Origin: Prochilodus magdalenae
Lineage: Eukaryota > Chordata > Actinopteri > Characiformes > Prochilodontidae
Length of the DNA: 64,000 bases
Assembly: GCA_024036415.1 (NCBI GenBank)
Contig: JAMWET010001334.1
Span: forward strand, 62,001-126,000
Direction of reading: 5' to 3'
Shown piece by piece: positions 11,453-23,340 of the stretch (position 1 is its first letter; every line of letters begins with the position of its first letter). The notes below the pieces were generated by a model. That model worked only from the letters and a program-made list of their open reading frames with translations, was not told where the DNA came from and searched no databases. The translations under genes were made by a program, and so were the position numbers.

Positions 11453-12119
11453 GGCTATGCATGCCAAGCAACTCTTTGTATAGCTTGCTGCATTAATACA
11501 GAGTTTAAGTGTGTTGTCATCCTTTATAGAGGGACTGATCTGGCATTGAACATGGCTCAGTAAGACAGCTTTTAGAACTAATTGTTATTGTTTTCCATGT
11601 TGCTGAGCAGGGCTCCCCCTTCTAACGTCCTATCTAACCCCTGCGAGCAGGTTTAAACTGAACCTTCATGACAGGACCAGGTTCATATTTATAATCTCTA
11701 AACTGCTCATGCACGTGTAAAAAGGCTAAGATTAGCCCTCCTGCTGCAGCTGCACGTTCTACCGCATGGGATTTTAAATTTACTACATGCACTCTGGCTG
11801 CCAGTATCAATAAAGCCGGTTTGATTCTGCTGAGTAGCTGGCTGTTTTGATTGTGGTGCTGGGCTGCTGAACGTATATTTTGCTGAGGAGGACGAGAGCC
11901 TCGATCTTTATGACTGGAAACACTGGACAAAGTCCAGTGCTGAAATGTATACGGCCTCAGAGTTACACCTCTGTCACTTCAAACTGTGCCAAGACATACA
12001 CATATACTCCAATACACATACATTTCATACCACACACTTTGTTCTTTTAAACAATGCATCAAAACACATTCATACATGTATGTGATAGCATGTGATTCAT
12101 GTTTTCCAACAGTATGTAG
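11453..12119. other. No recognised gene
   Basis: A 98-codon minus-strand frame at 11634-11930 is open and of mixed composition, but has no domain I recognise and no clear splice context. The rest is unremarkable. Confidence 0.35.
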
Positions 12120-12400
12120 ACACTCACAGACACTCAATAATTAGCAAATTGCTAACAGGCATTCAATTGCATTAACAGATGCTAGTAAAGTATTGTCAGT
12201 AGAATGGGATGCTTTTGAGCAATTGTGAAAGCATTGGCTAGAGGGGTTTAATGCCCCCATTGGTATAAAACAATGAAACTGTGTTCTATACAGTGACGGA
12301 GTGAACTGTGATGAGTGAAGTTTATGATCCAGAACTAATCATCTAGCATCTCTGCAGCAGACCAGTCGTGCACTCATAGCGACCCTAGTGTCTCTGAATC
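12120..12400. mobile_element. Possible Tc1-type transposon fragment
   Basis: The stretch around GAGGGGTTTAATGCCCCCA and GTGTTCTATACAGTGACGGAG resembles the internal sequence of a common fish Tc1-type element whose transposase encodes a GTVFSGVTD-like part in this region (family recollection). No frame is intact. It belongs to the same broad family as the relic at 46260-46625. Low confidence because divergence is high. Confidence 0.3.
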
Positions 12401-15400
12401 GGTATTGTGCAGCTCGCTGTCATCTAAGTTCAAATCAGTTGAACTGACAACACAATGCAATCAACTGAAGCTTACTTGCTTGTACAAATCAGTGGCAGCA
12501 AGCATAATAAGCTGAAACGATTCTAGCTATGCTCTGTCAATGCATAATCAGTACTCAGTGTGTCGCATCGGTTCTGTGACCGGACTCATTCTGTAGCAAA
12601 TCAAAAAGAAGCATGACTTGCCTCGGCGTAACTGGTAACATAAACAGAAGTCTTTTCCAGACTCAAGCACACCCTTCATCTTCTAAGATTAACGTCAAAT
12701 TGGCCCTTGTTCTCTCTACTTATGAGAAATTGCATCGCGCTGTGGTGTTAAAAAATTCCATGTATTGGTACCTCTTTATGGATTAACCCCTTATGCCTGT
12801 TTGTGGTGAAAACCTTGAAGTGATACATTATGCCGGATTCTTGGCTAGAAATATAGTAGGAGAGCTGGAAGTTGGAATATCTAGATCAAACGGCTAAGCT
12901 TGTTTAGAAGCAAACTTTTTTCCACAACTATCGTAATTAAATTGAGTGCCGGACAGTGGTACATTTCTAGGCACCTATGCAATCTGTAGCATTTAAGGTG
13001 GAATGGAATAATTCAAACATATTAGCTGGTCATTTAGCAAAGATCAGCTTTCGAATGTTCATAAAGAGTAGGCCACTGTACTGTATTCTTTGTCATGGTA
13101 GAAATTGAATAATTGAGAGCACCATTGTGCAATAGAGGGAATATTTATGATATTGGTTTTGTAGCTGACAAAGTCCGTGGAAGAACAGATTATCTAGCTA
13201 ACAGATTAACCTCTGAAACCTTAGTAGTTTGTAGCGTTCCTCAATAGAGAGATCGAGTGTATAAAAAAAATGATGTACACTAATTAACCCACCATCTGCC
13301 TATGACACCTCTTTCCGACGAGTACACGAGTACCGCTCCACACACACTTTATGGACTGTTTAATTGTTTGCTGTTTATAAATGATTATAAATCGAAACTG
13401 GCTAAAATCTCAAATACCATAATTCCAAGCACCATATTATTTGTACAACAGTTAGTGCTCGCCTACATTTTAGTCTTGAATCTTAGTGTGAATAGGGGGA
13501 CTTAGTTGTGCTAGTGCCATTTCGCTTATGAGAGTTGTGCTGTTATACCAGTAATAATCATCCACTGTCCTAGTGTCACTCCATCCTGGGTTGGATTGCT
13601 TGTCTCCGTGTTCACGTGGGGGACTATTTGTGCAATGTGAGTATAATTTAATGCGTGTCTTTAAATTCAGAATGGTCTATAGAAATAACCGTGACTGAAT
13701 GAACTCTACAGTAATAACACTGGATTATGATTATGTACCGGGTGCACATGAAAGGCTAGCACAAAAAACCATATGCTCGGTACCAGAGGGTCACTCTCTG
13801 TGGAGGTCACATCACGTGTTCGGCACAGCAGCCATAAACGCAAACAACAAAACGCAGTCACCGACAGAAACGGAGGTCCTGCCCTCCCAGATCATGGTGA
13901 ACCAAAAGGCTGCAAAACCTCACAAAATACCACAAAATACGTTGAAAATTCACCAATACCCGCAAAGTGCTAAAAGGAGCTAATTAATAAACCATAAGGG
14001 GAGAGAGAAATTTGGAGGCAGAGTAGACTAAATCGGGATCAAACCGAAGAAACAACAAACTGTTTTTTTTTTCCCTACGGGAGAGTACACTCTTTGCCTC
14101 AAATCACTTTCTATCTTCTGTATTGCACTATAGGCGTTTACCTATTATATATTTTACATGTGTAGGCATTGTATTCTGGTGATCATATTATTCTCGGGCA
14201 ATTTTCAGACCACATGTGGCCCACACTTTATCCAAGATTGCTCAGAGCCCGGTATCAGTAATCCAACTTGTGAGTAGTTACACAGTTACCAATGCGATCA
14301 CGTAAACAAGTGTAAACTACTGGGGGGTTGATCAAGTGTTCACGTCATTGTTAATAATCATAAAGAATAACAGAACCAGTATAGTTCATAGTGAAGCAGG
14401 AATATCACCTACATTAGTTGTGACTGCATTGGTCTAGTGAGCTCCCACATTGTACTGATGCCGATCAAGCTATCATCTGGTCTAATTGGATGAAAAACTT
14501 CTGCTCTGAATAACGCTGTATTAGTATCACACAAGTAAACCATCTTATTTTAACATAGTAATTACACACTGCCAGTATAGTACAACTGTTGTTCTGCAGA
14601 GGGGTTTTGTGAATGTACACCTATACATTTATTGGAGACATTATGAAAATCTGGGGCCCTTCTACACAAGACCATCAGTAATGAAAGGAATTTTATTCCT
14701 CGGGAAATTTTAAATTGCTCACCTTAACAGCAATTAGATGATCTCATCCAGAGCAGCTTACATTAGTGTTTAGTTGTTTACTCAGAGAATGTATCCTAGC
14801 TAGTACAAACCGGCCAACATACCCTTGAGATTAGACACAAGAGTCCAATCAGAAAAGAGGCCACACGATGCAGAATTAGATGTAGCATAAAGCAGTGCAT
14901 TACAATAAGTGAACAAAAACACTTAAAGACAGCCTGTGACCAATTTTCCTCCCACATAGAACAGAGAAGAAGCTTGATCAGTGCTGTAACTAAGACTGTA
15001 TGGGCCCCAGTGCAAAAACAATCGTAGATTATATTTGATTATGTTATTAGGGGCCTGTAATCATTTTGGATGGCAAGCAGCAACAGCAACCCTGACTGTG
15101 CTGTAACATTGCTTGTAATCTTGCTGGCCACTGCAATCCTGCAGAGGGATAAAGACAACTACTCAAAATGGCCACAAAAAAACATAAAAAGATATGAGGA
15201 CACTTCAGATGCAGTTCCAGAGAATCACTATGAGGAAAAGATTAGCTAGTTGGTAGATCAATATCATTTAGTCACACACATGTATAAAACTAAATCTATC
15301 TTATCTTATGTCAACTTCATACTTGACTTTTCCATTCCATTCTAAATGGTGCTACATTTACAACAAAGCCTGAATGATGTATAATGACAAACAGGAATCT

Positions 15401-17110
15401 GGCAGCTTACCTACATAAACATATTCATTTACCTCAATAAATGAATCTTTAATCAAGACATACTTTAACCTTGAGGATGTTTAATGCTTGAGCTAGCACT
15501 GGAGCCACTGAACTGTTAAATGCGCCTCGCTGGCTGATCTAACACTGTGTTCCCAACCTCAAACCAATGGCACTGACGCATGCACTTCTAATGGTATGTG
15601 CACAGAATTGCAAGTTGCCTTTTAAACTGGCAGCAATGTGACTGTGTAAAGTCCATGGTATACTATGAATTAAAAGTTGTGGCTACTCTGTGCTCTAGTT
15701 TAAATCATATTTTGTGCAACTGACAATTCTGGCTACCAGGCATAAAATCTCCCAGTACTGAGGAGGGCAGTCTGAGCCCAGAGGGGCACATGATCATACA
15801 GTCCCCAGTGCATCTGTAGTTACTCCCCATTTCTGGCCTTGTAGGCAAACATTAGTCATGCTTTTTTAAGTTGAACATCTGAACATTCTACTCCTGGACT
15901 GCTACAATTGATCCCTCCTCTGACTTTTTTAGTTTTAATAACCGCACCCCCCCAAAAAATATCACCTAACAAAATTCAGATTCTATAAATACTGGCTGTA
16001 ATAAAAATATTTGCTTCAGCCTGAGTCAGTACTTTAGTGAAGTAGCAATGCATTTGCTAGCATAGAGATATAGAACACTGTCTACACCCTGTGATGGAAG
16101 AGGATGGATTATCTACCGTCTTTAATTTGGGTGTGAGGGGAGGTGGGGTTGGTTTGGGGCTGTGCTAGGACTGCTCTCAGACTGACTGTGCTTATCTTTC
16201 TGACTAGCGCAGGCCAAACACTCTGCACAGGCAGCTCCTCTCTTCTGTTTTGCTGTTCTAAAGAGGGTCACTATTGAACTCCAGTCTCTGTTTAGGGGAC
16301 CCTTAAAAGACCAGCATCAAAATGCACATTTCCCCCCCCCATTTCACTCATGCCAAGACCTTTTAAGGCAAAACACATGAAACAATAAAACATCTGACAG
16401 ATGCAAATGTTTTTGTTTTTTTATTACTCGCTTGGTTTTAGCCAAAAATTAAACGTATACAGTTTATCCCACCTAACACAAATACAGTTTATCAGCCAAA
16501 ACTTGTTTGGTCTAAAGTTTAGTTTTAGTTTAGTACAGCAATGTTGGATTGTAAAAAGCGTATTGGGGAGAAGCTGATTTGAAGTGTTTGATGTTTTAAT
16601 TGAGGTTTAATTCTTTTGTTCATCTGTTTATTTTGCTTTGATTCAAATATTTATTTGAGTCAAATAAAACAAATGAAATGCTTTTTTACTACTTGATCTA
16701 TTCCTTTTTTTAGGCTGAACTGACAAAGCGCCTTCTACTGCATGGTAGACTTCATATGGCGAGGCATTAAAGGTTGCCTGCATTACTTTCCTGAAACTTA
16801 TATGTAGTTAAATGTGGCTTTAAACTTGTTTGGAAACTGTTGCAACAGTCTCAGATCAATGAGGTCTATTTGAAATGCTGCTAATGTTAAATATTATGAT
16901 CATTTTAAACAATATTCAAATGATTGATTTTGACTGACTCTTCATTTAAAACACCGTAAAACAAATGGCAGTCTTTTTAACTAATGTTGCTTATACCTTT
17001 TTAACCAGTCAGCCAACTAGTTAGTTAGCTAGCTAGCTAGCCAGTCAAAGTTAACATGTCAACTGTTTAAATGGCTGCATGTGCTAACATGTGTAATGAA
17101 TATTTAGACC
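12401..17110. other. 4.7 kb with no supported gene
   Basis: Mostly unique-looking, moderately AT-rich DNA. Two overlapping plus-strand frames at 13699-13983 have no recognisable domain and low-complexity Lys/Gln/Thr use. A short C-run near 16331 and a TAGC/TTAG repeat near 17020-17042 are the only local patterns seen. Confidence 0.4.
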
Positions 17111-17116
17111 TGCATC

Positions 17117-17160
17117 TACAGTTGCATGCAAAAGTTTAAGCACCCTGGTCAAACGATACA
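17117..17160 (+). mobile_element. Solo end of a Tc1-type element or MITE
   Basis: TACAGTTGCATGCAAAAGTT followed by AAGCACCCTGGTCAAA is a typical terminal-repeat sequence of Tc1-type elements, and is related to the MITE ends at 6124-6294. A matching opposite end (AACTTTTGCACATG) occurs 1.4 kb away at about 18528-18557. I cannot show that they belong to the same insertion. Confidence 0.45.
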
Positions 17161-17499
17161 ACTGTTCATTTTCTAAGTTAAAATGTGTAAATTTAACATG
17201 CTGTCTTATTTCTACTTGAACAAAACGTGCTATATGCTTTGTTAGTGTTGCAATGTGAATTGTGCATATGTAGTTAGGCTATACATTTTCCCCCTGTTGC
17301 CAGAAAAATCATGTAAGCCCTGTCAAAAATGAGCTCATAGGACACACAGCTTTGGTTTACCTTTAATTGCTTCCTATATCTGTGATGCTGTATGGAAATT
17401 AGGGTTTGTGCAACATGCAACCTGCAACTAGAAGTGTGAAAGTTTTACCACACAGCTTTGCAGGATTGCAGCTGAAACCCCAGTGCAAAAATAAAGAAG

Positions 17500-17580
17500 C
17501 AAACTTCAGACACCAAACATGTCTTGGCTGATTGAATACATTTGGGGTAGGAGGAGAAATTATGTAAATGTATTTTAAAA
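17500..17580. repeat. Dispersed repeat, copy 1
   Basis: CACCAAACATGTCTTGGCTG, then ATTGAATACATTTGGGGTAG with an AGGAGAAATT...GTAAAT tail, matches the part around 60520-60590 with scattered substitutions and, in its last part, 37430-37470. Family unknown to me. Confidence 0.5.
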
Positions 17581-18365
17581 GAAAACAATGATCTTAAGAA
17601 TGTATTGTTGTTGGATGATTTGTAAACCCCCAATGATTCTGGAAAATGAACTGCATATGCCTTCAGATGATCTGGGGCAGCTTTTTTGAGAAGCTTTGCG
17701 CAGTATTCTATTTAAGCCTCTATAAAATAATTTTTTGTGGTACAAAAATTTGCAGCACATGTTAAAAATCAAACGACCTGGCACTTATTTTTACTCACAG
17801 ATACAAAGAGACCTCTCCAGTGTGCCAATGTGATGGTCTTTGCCAGAAACACGGGCCAGATGTTCCAGCAAGACCAGCCTTCAATTTGGTTTGTTATTCC
17901 GTTGTAGAGCTCAGTATTTCTGCCTGGGCAGCTCTCTGGATCCCCCCAAAACACCAGTGCCCCCTCCCCCCAACCCACTCCATCCACCAGCCCCTAAACA
18001 TTACCAGATGGTGTACCCCCTTTCCACCAATACCATCACAAACACAATGGCCAGTCAGTCAGCTGAAAGCTAAAGCAGATGTGCAGAGGTAAAGGGCCAT
18101 ACAGAAACTACCCATACAGCCTCAGGCAGCTCTGCGCCCATCCAGTCTTTATTTTCATTTTGCTTCATTATTTAAAGTTATCCTCCCCATATTGTTATGT
18201 ACTTTCTTAGTAAAATACAGAGAGTGTTTTTAAAGATGCTTTTACTTTGTTTTGTTTAATGTGAGTATCCAGATCTACAAATCCAGCACTGCGGATATTG
18301 GAATGTATTGTAAACAAAATCACTATCAACAAAATGGAGGAGGGGGTGGGGGCACTGGTGGAGGG

Positions 18366-18496
18366 TGTCTGATCCACTCATCCCAGCACAACACACATCA
18401 GCATGTCATCACCATGTCAGTGTCACTGTAGTGGAAAGAATGATTTAACACCCATATAAGACCTTCTCTATGGTGGTCCTGTAATAGTCCTGACTA
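18366..18496. mobile_element. Foldback MITE, right-arm fragment
   Basis: GTGTCTGATCCACTCATCCC through ATGGTGGTCCTGTAATAGTC matches the right half of the element at 9848-10380. The left half is missing. A G-rich tract (GGAGGAGGGGGTGGGGGCAC) abuts its left side. Confidence 0.65.
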
Positions 18497-18869
18497 ATAC
18501 CAACCAGAAACTAATACAAACCAGAATGTAAAATGTGCCATAACTTTTGCACATGTCACATTTTATGATTTGTTTTGTTTCATTATTGTCAGCTAACCAG
18601 GGATGCCCAAACTTCTCCCTCAGATTATTCATTAACTGACTCCTCATGTAATCTAACTATATTTCTGCTGAATGGTGAAAACTGTAGATTTGATATTTTT
18701 TTAACCCAATATTTCCCAATATACCCAATATCCCTGCCTCCCAGTAAGGAGAGTGTATCCCACGGCTGAGGAAGGCAGAGGTTGAAGGTGGTTTAGGGGT
18801 CAGTTATTTTGTGTATTTGCGTTACCTCCTAAGGGAGCAGAGGCCGTGTACAGTTCAAAGCTAAAAATG

Positions 18870-19283
18870 TCAGATATGCAGGGTGGAGGAGGCCTCCGTG
18901 TGTGTGTGACAGAGATGCTGTTTTTGTGACCCACCTCCTGGCCAGTGGAGCAGAGCGTTTGATTGATGCTCCCTGTGGAGAAGAAGAGGATGCTTTGTTG
19001 CTGACCACTCAGCCTGGTTGAGCAGTCTTATGCGGTCATGCAAGCCTTTCCTGGGCTGCGCGATCTGGTTTTCACTTTTTCCTGCAATGCAATACTTCCC
19101 TCCCTTGTTCACAAACACTAACAGGATACCATTACACAAGAGTGGTCCGGTAACTGGGTCATCTGGAGATGCATTGCGCCCCAGCTTCTCTGCAGTAGGG
19201 CCTTCATTGTTTCTGGATAGCACACATGGGTGAAAAACACCTGGCTGATAGTCCTGTAGTGTCTGTCTGAACACACAGAACAT
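18870..19283 (-). pseudogene. Possible degenerate serine-protease-like exon
   Basis: A 137-codon minus-strand frame, the longest non-repetitive one in this half of the window. It contains GPLLCNGILL about 45 residues in, which resembles the GDSGGPLxCNGxL segment of trypsin-family (S1) peptidases, followed by a Cys 15 residues later. The residues at the expected GDSG positions read DPVT, so the catalytic serine would be absent. An in-frame stop lies just upstream of the first ATG and I see no strong acceptor. It could be a dead exon, a pseudoprotease fragment, or chance. Weak call. Confidence 0.22.
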
Positions 19284-19924
19284 CCTTTTGTGTTAGGCTT
19301 AGAGTTCAGTGTGGTTGGGAATATTGTAAAAGCAATGTGCTCTGAGTCTTATATAGAAGATATGGTTATCACCAAAATGTGTTTGGTGTATGAAGTTGCT
19401 TCTTTAGTTCTGCAAAGGAGCTACAAGGCTAAAGTACTTAGCAAGTAATGAAAGCCTAGTGTCAGACTAGACTGGGACCGTGCAAGCTGTGAGCATGCAA
19501 GGCTGACTTTCCATGGAGAAACTTTCACATGTGTAGTTGCAGGCTGCCAATTGTGTGCATCATAATTTCCATGCACCACAGTTATATAAAGCAATTAAAG
19601 ATGTGTCCAACACATTCGATTTCTGCACTTGTTAGCAGATTAGAAAGGAGTATTTTTCACATGCTGAATGATTCTGTATATAAAATCATCTGGGATGTCT
19701 ACTTTGTATAATTTTTCTGTCAGTAGAGGAAATATAAATCATTTTCATAACTTCATAGATCACATATATAGTCATTTGTAAAACTTATTTTGATGAAACA
19801 TTGTAAAATTAAACACATTATTTTACAGAGAACCCACTGAAATATAAATTTCTATAAATGTACATCATTTCTATTTTTCTGCTGTATGTAACATATTGAA
19901 AAAAAAACTCATAAAAAACCTAAA

Positions 19925-19967
19925 AAATAAAATGTGCCCTAATGTTCGCAAACTTGTGCTGTAAATT
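19925..19967 (-). mobile_element. Solo MITE end
   Basis: AAAATGTGCCCTAATGTTCG plus CAAACTTGTGCTGTA reads, reverse-complemented, as a degraded TACAG...CAAAAGTT-type terminus, as at 6270-6294 and 18528-18557. Too short to define an element. Confidence 0.35.
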
Positions 19968-19971
19968 ATAT

Positions 19972-20540
19972 ACAGTGATGCTATGAAAAGTTTGTGAACC
20001 CTTCATCATTTAGTAAATTTGACTGGTTCTACATTAAGCTCATAACAACAGATAAAGAGAACACAATTAGTCAAATAGCACAGGACATTCATGTACTGAA
20101 CACAGTTACCTAACATTAAAAGTCTTTGATGGCAAAAACATGTGAACCGCTGATTTAAGGAATTGGTGTGACCACCTTAAGGATTCCTCCTCTCAGAACT
20201 GGGGCGACGACACAACACTGGATTAAAAACCATTCTTTAACTGTTACTTTAACATGTCTGTGTAGGCCAACTGGTGCTCTGGGGTGCTGTCTTTCTGCAG
20301 GAGCCATCTTCTCATGGGGTCTCATCACTGAAGATGACCTGCTGCCTTTCCATGACATATATTCAAGCAGGACACCATTGCAGTCTGTGGTGATGCTGAT
20401 GTGGTGTTACGAGCAGTTGTCTCTGCAGTCTGGGTGCATATAGTTTTGAATTGTGCAGTCATCTGCCAATTGTCAAGTTGCCAATCTTTAGAATGATTAC
20501 TGTGTTTTAAAAAGTTGCAGTCGTGTTGACACCTCATTTA
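19972..20540. mobile_element. Possible degraded DNA transposon
   Basis: It begins TACAGTGATGCTATGAAAAG then TTTGTGAACCCTT, a terminus type shared by fish Tc1-type elements (a CAGTGnnnnnnAAAAGTTTGTGAACCC-like end, from memory). Minus-strand frames inside (to about 20540) carry no clear transposase motif. The right boundary was not found. Called on the terminus only. Confidence 0.35.
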
Positions 20541-21319
20541 CAGGAACTGAGCACAGTACATTCTAAAACCTCCGCACTGTGGATTATTTAAAACTTTAAG
20601 TCAGGTTCTGCAAGAAAGACAGTTATGGAAAACTTTATTTAATCTTCTACAAGATGTACACTTTGAAGGGTGATAATACAATAAAAAAAACTAAGGAGTC
20701 TTTGGTGTAGTCCTTGGCCTGGGAAAATCTTGAAGCGTTTAAACTAACCCAGATCCTGCAGGATATGGATGGCAGGGGTGGAGCCCATTACCTGGACAAC
20801 AGAACCGGGGGCAAACTGGTGGTGGGGGTGAGGATAGAGGAAAACACAGAAATGTTGGCACCTAAAAGCGTCAAAACATGAACATAACCTGAATCCTTTT
20901 GAAGACAGGTGGTGCATTGCTACTGGCCAGAGTAATGAATGAGTAAGTGATGTAGCATTGGAGTCTGCCTGGCAGAACATATACTAAAGCTTTCATTTCA
21001 GTTACACATGTTATCAACTTCCAAATAAATCCTCAGCAGTATTCCCGAATTCTGATTAATAAATAAAAACATTTACAGACAGCTGCACTTCTGTGGTGGG
21101 ATGTCAGCGTTTTCTAACAGTCCTGTTTGCATACCCACACAAAAACACTGTGAATGAGTTTAAAAAAACCCTGAAGAGCCTTTTTAAAAAAACTTCATTT
21201 TCAGTGAACATTTAAATATACATGTTCAAAAGTATTTACATGTGAAAGGGGCCTAAAAGGGCAGGTGAATTCCTTTTCATGTACCACCCATCTTCTACTC
21301 ATCATCCATTTTCAGTCGT
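20541..21319. other. No recognised feature
   Basis: Short random frames and AT-rich patches. No gene or clear repeat is supported. Confidence 0.4.
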
Positions 21320-22205
21320 TTTGTCCATTTATCAAGTAGGTGCACTTAGTACTCCTACAATTACAGACAGTTGTCCATCTGCATCTCAGCATACTCTATT
21401 ATCCCACCATTCCTCAAGGTAAGGACCACCACAGGACCATCACAGAGCAGAATTTATGTGGGTGGTGGATCATTCTCAGCACTGCAGTGACGCTGACGTG
21501 GTGGAGGTGTGTTGCGCTGGTGTGAGTGGATCAGACACTGTCCACTCACTGTCCACTTTATTGCTCTCTGTTACCTTACCTTGTTGGTCCACCTTATAGA
21601 TGTATAGATATACACTGCTCAAAAAAATAAAGGGAACACTTTTTAATCAGAGTATAGCATCAACTCAGTTAAGTAGTTAAGTAGTAGGGAGGGCCGTTAA
21701 TCAGTTTCAGCTGCTTTGGTGTTAATGAAATTACCAACAGGTGCAGAAGAGGAGCAACCCCTCAGCAGGACCGGTATCTGCTCCTTTGTGCAAGGAGGAA
21801 CAAGATGAGCACTGCCAGAGCCCTACTGCTGTGAATGTGTCTGACCAAACAATCAGAAACAGGCCTCATGAGGGCGGCCTGAGGGCCCGACGTCCTGTAG
21901 TGGGCCCTGTGCTCACTGGCCAGCACCTTAGAGCTCGACTGGCATTTGCCAGAGAACACCAGAAGTGGAAGATCCGCCACAGGCGCCTGTGCTTTTCACA
22001 GATGAGAGCAGGTTTTACCTGAGCACATGTGACAGACGTGACAGGCTCTGGAGACGCCGTGGAGAATGTTATGCCGCCTGCAACATCATTCAGCATGACT
22101 GGTTTGGTGGTGGGTCAGTGATGGTCTGGGGAGGCATATCCCCATATTGGTCCAGCAGTAAAACTGAGGTGTTTAAATACCACAGCAGCACTGCTGTGTT
22201 TGATC
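21320..22205. mobile_element. Foldback MITE split by a Tc1-type insertion
   Basis: The left arm at 21320-21610 (AGGACCACCACAGGACCATC... GGTGGTGGATCATTCTCAGC) matches the 9848-10380 family. The family sequence resumes at about 22145 (TGGTCCAGCAGTAAAACTGA... CAGCAGCACTGCTGTGTTTG) and decays by about 22205. The interval 21611-22144 is an unrelated transposon, so this is a nested insertion with the MITE as the older host. Confidence 0.7.
21611..22144 (+). pseudogene. Tc1/mariner transposase relic, frameshifted and 3'-truncated
   Basis: The left terminus reads TACACTGCTCAAAAAAATAA AGGG, a known end of a common fish Tc1-type element. The coding remnant has VSDQTIRNRP and ...GQHLRARLAFAREHQKW (transposase linker region) in one frame. 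After a frameshift near 21985 it continues in another frame as LFTDESRFYLSTCDRRDRLW and GGGSVMVWGGIS, the first catalytic-Asp segment and the conserved Gly-rich block of DDE transposases. The N-terminal DNA-binding part is mostly deleted and everything after GGIS, including the later catalytic residues and right terminus, is missing. It sits inside the foldback MITE. Confidence 0.9.
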
Positions 22206-22849
22206 TGCCTGAAAAAAGGACAATGATACCAGGGCTGTGTAGTTAATGTCATATCTGGTTCATGTATGTGCTTATTCCCTCCTACATTTGTGGCTTCTAT
22301 AGACTTCATTTTGCCATGGGTTGGCACTAAACATGGATATACACCAATTTGCACTGGGCCTTGAACAGCTTGTCATACAGAGTCAGAAACAGCATTTGCA
22401 CGTCTATTTAAAATTACATTAATAACAAATAGTTTGAGATAGTTATGTGATAATTTGGAATACATACTGCATCATATAATTCTATTAATTAATTAATTAA
22501 TTGTAGCTACATTAGCTTGAAAGCTCCAAAGCCAAACTAATAAGAAGCAAATCTACTCCATTCACTTGATCTCTAAATACAGAATTTAAGGCCAACATTG
22601 AAAGGAGAAGAATTTCTCTTTAAACTTCTGTTCATTCCCCAAAGCTTTCCCTGCTGGACCGCACCAGATCACCAGACACATCCAGATTTAGACATATACT
22701 AATTAGCTCATAGCTGGATGCTGTAAGTCAGTTAATACAGGCTTTAGTTAAAATAAATAGTATGATGAATAAAGTTGAGCACATGTCATGTTCATGACTC
22801 GGCCCCATGGGCTGTTTACCCAGAGCTGTCCCTGTATATAAACACACAG
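22206..22849. other. No gene; small (TTAA)n tract
   Basis: Contains TATTAATTAATTAATTAATT near 22482-22502. Otherwise unremarkable. Confidence 0.45.
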
Positions 22850-23340
22850 CACTTCAATGATGGAAGCGTCAGAAGCTCTCTCCTGGTGGCTCTCCCATGG
22901 TGGCGCATATTAACCTGTGTCCTCAGCTCTTTAAACTGATTTAACACCCAGAAAATATCCACTCACACTCCCCCAGGGCTTCGTTTGGGCTTTGTTAAGT
23001 GTAAATATTGGACCATAACTCCTTTTATTTATCTGTTTACGTCTACAAAATCACGAGAGGGAGAAGGAACCTCAAAGGCATTCGACTGGATAAAAGTCGC
23101 CCTATTTTTTCCCCGTCCCAGCAGCTGGTATTCATGAGGAAGGCTCGACAGTGCGTGTGTTTTGGTAGAGACGGGACAGGGAGGTGATGAAGTAGCTCCT
23201 GTTGGCGTAATGGTTGGATTCCTCAGGCCTGTTACCTTTAAGCCTCCCAAAGGAGCCTTCAGTTTTTTCCTCCAATCTCAATAACAGAACCTCACACTCT
23301 TCTTCCAGTCTGAGCTGTGCCCAGGTCAGCCCAGATCATG
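22850..23340. promoter_or_regulatory. Candidate conserved non-coding stretch
   Basis: Repeat-free, higher-GC sequence with TAAATATTGGACCATAACTC, CAGCAGCTGGTATTCATGAG and other homeobox/E-box-like words. By texture it resembles developmental enhancers. This is a judgement by eye; only cross-species alignment can support it. Confidence 0.25.

Noticed and set aside
13699..13983. 94-codon plus-strand frame considered as a gene
   Set aside because: Low-complexity Lys/Gln/Thr content, a second frame equally open over the same bases, and no splice signals.
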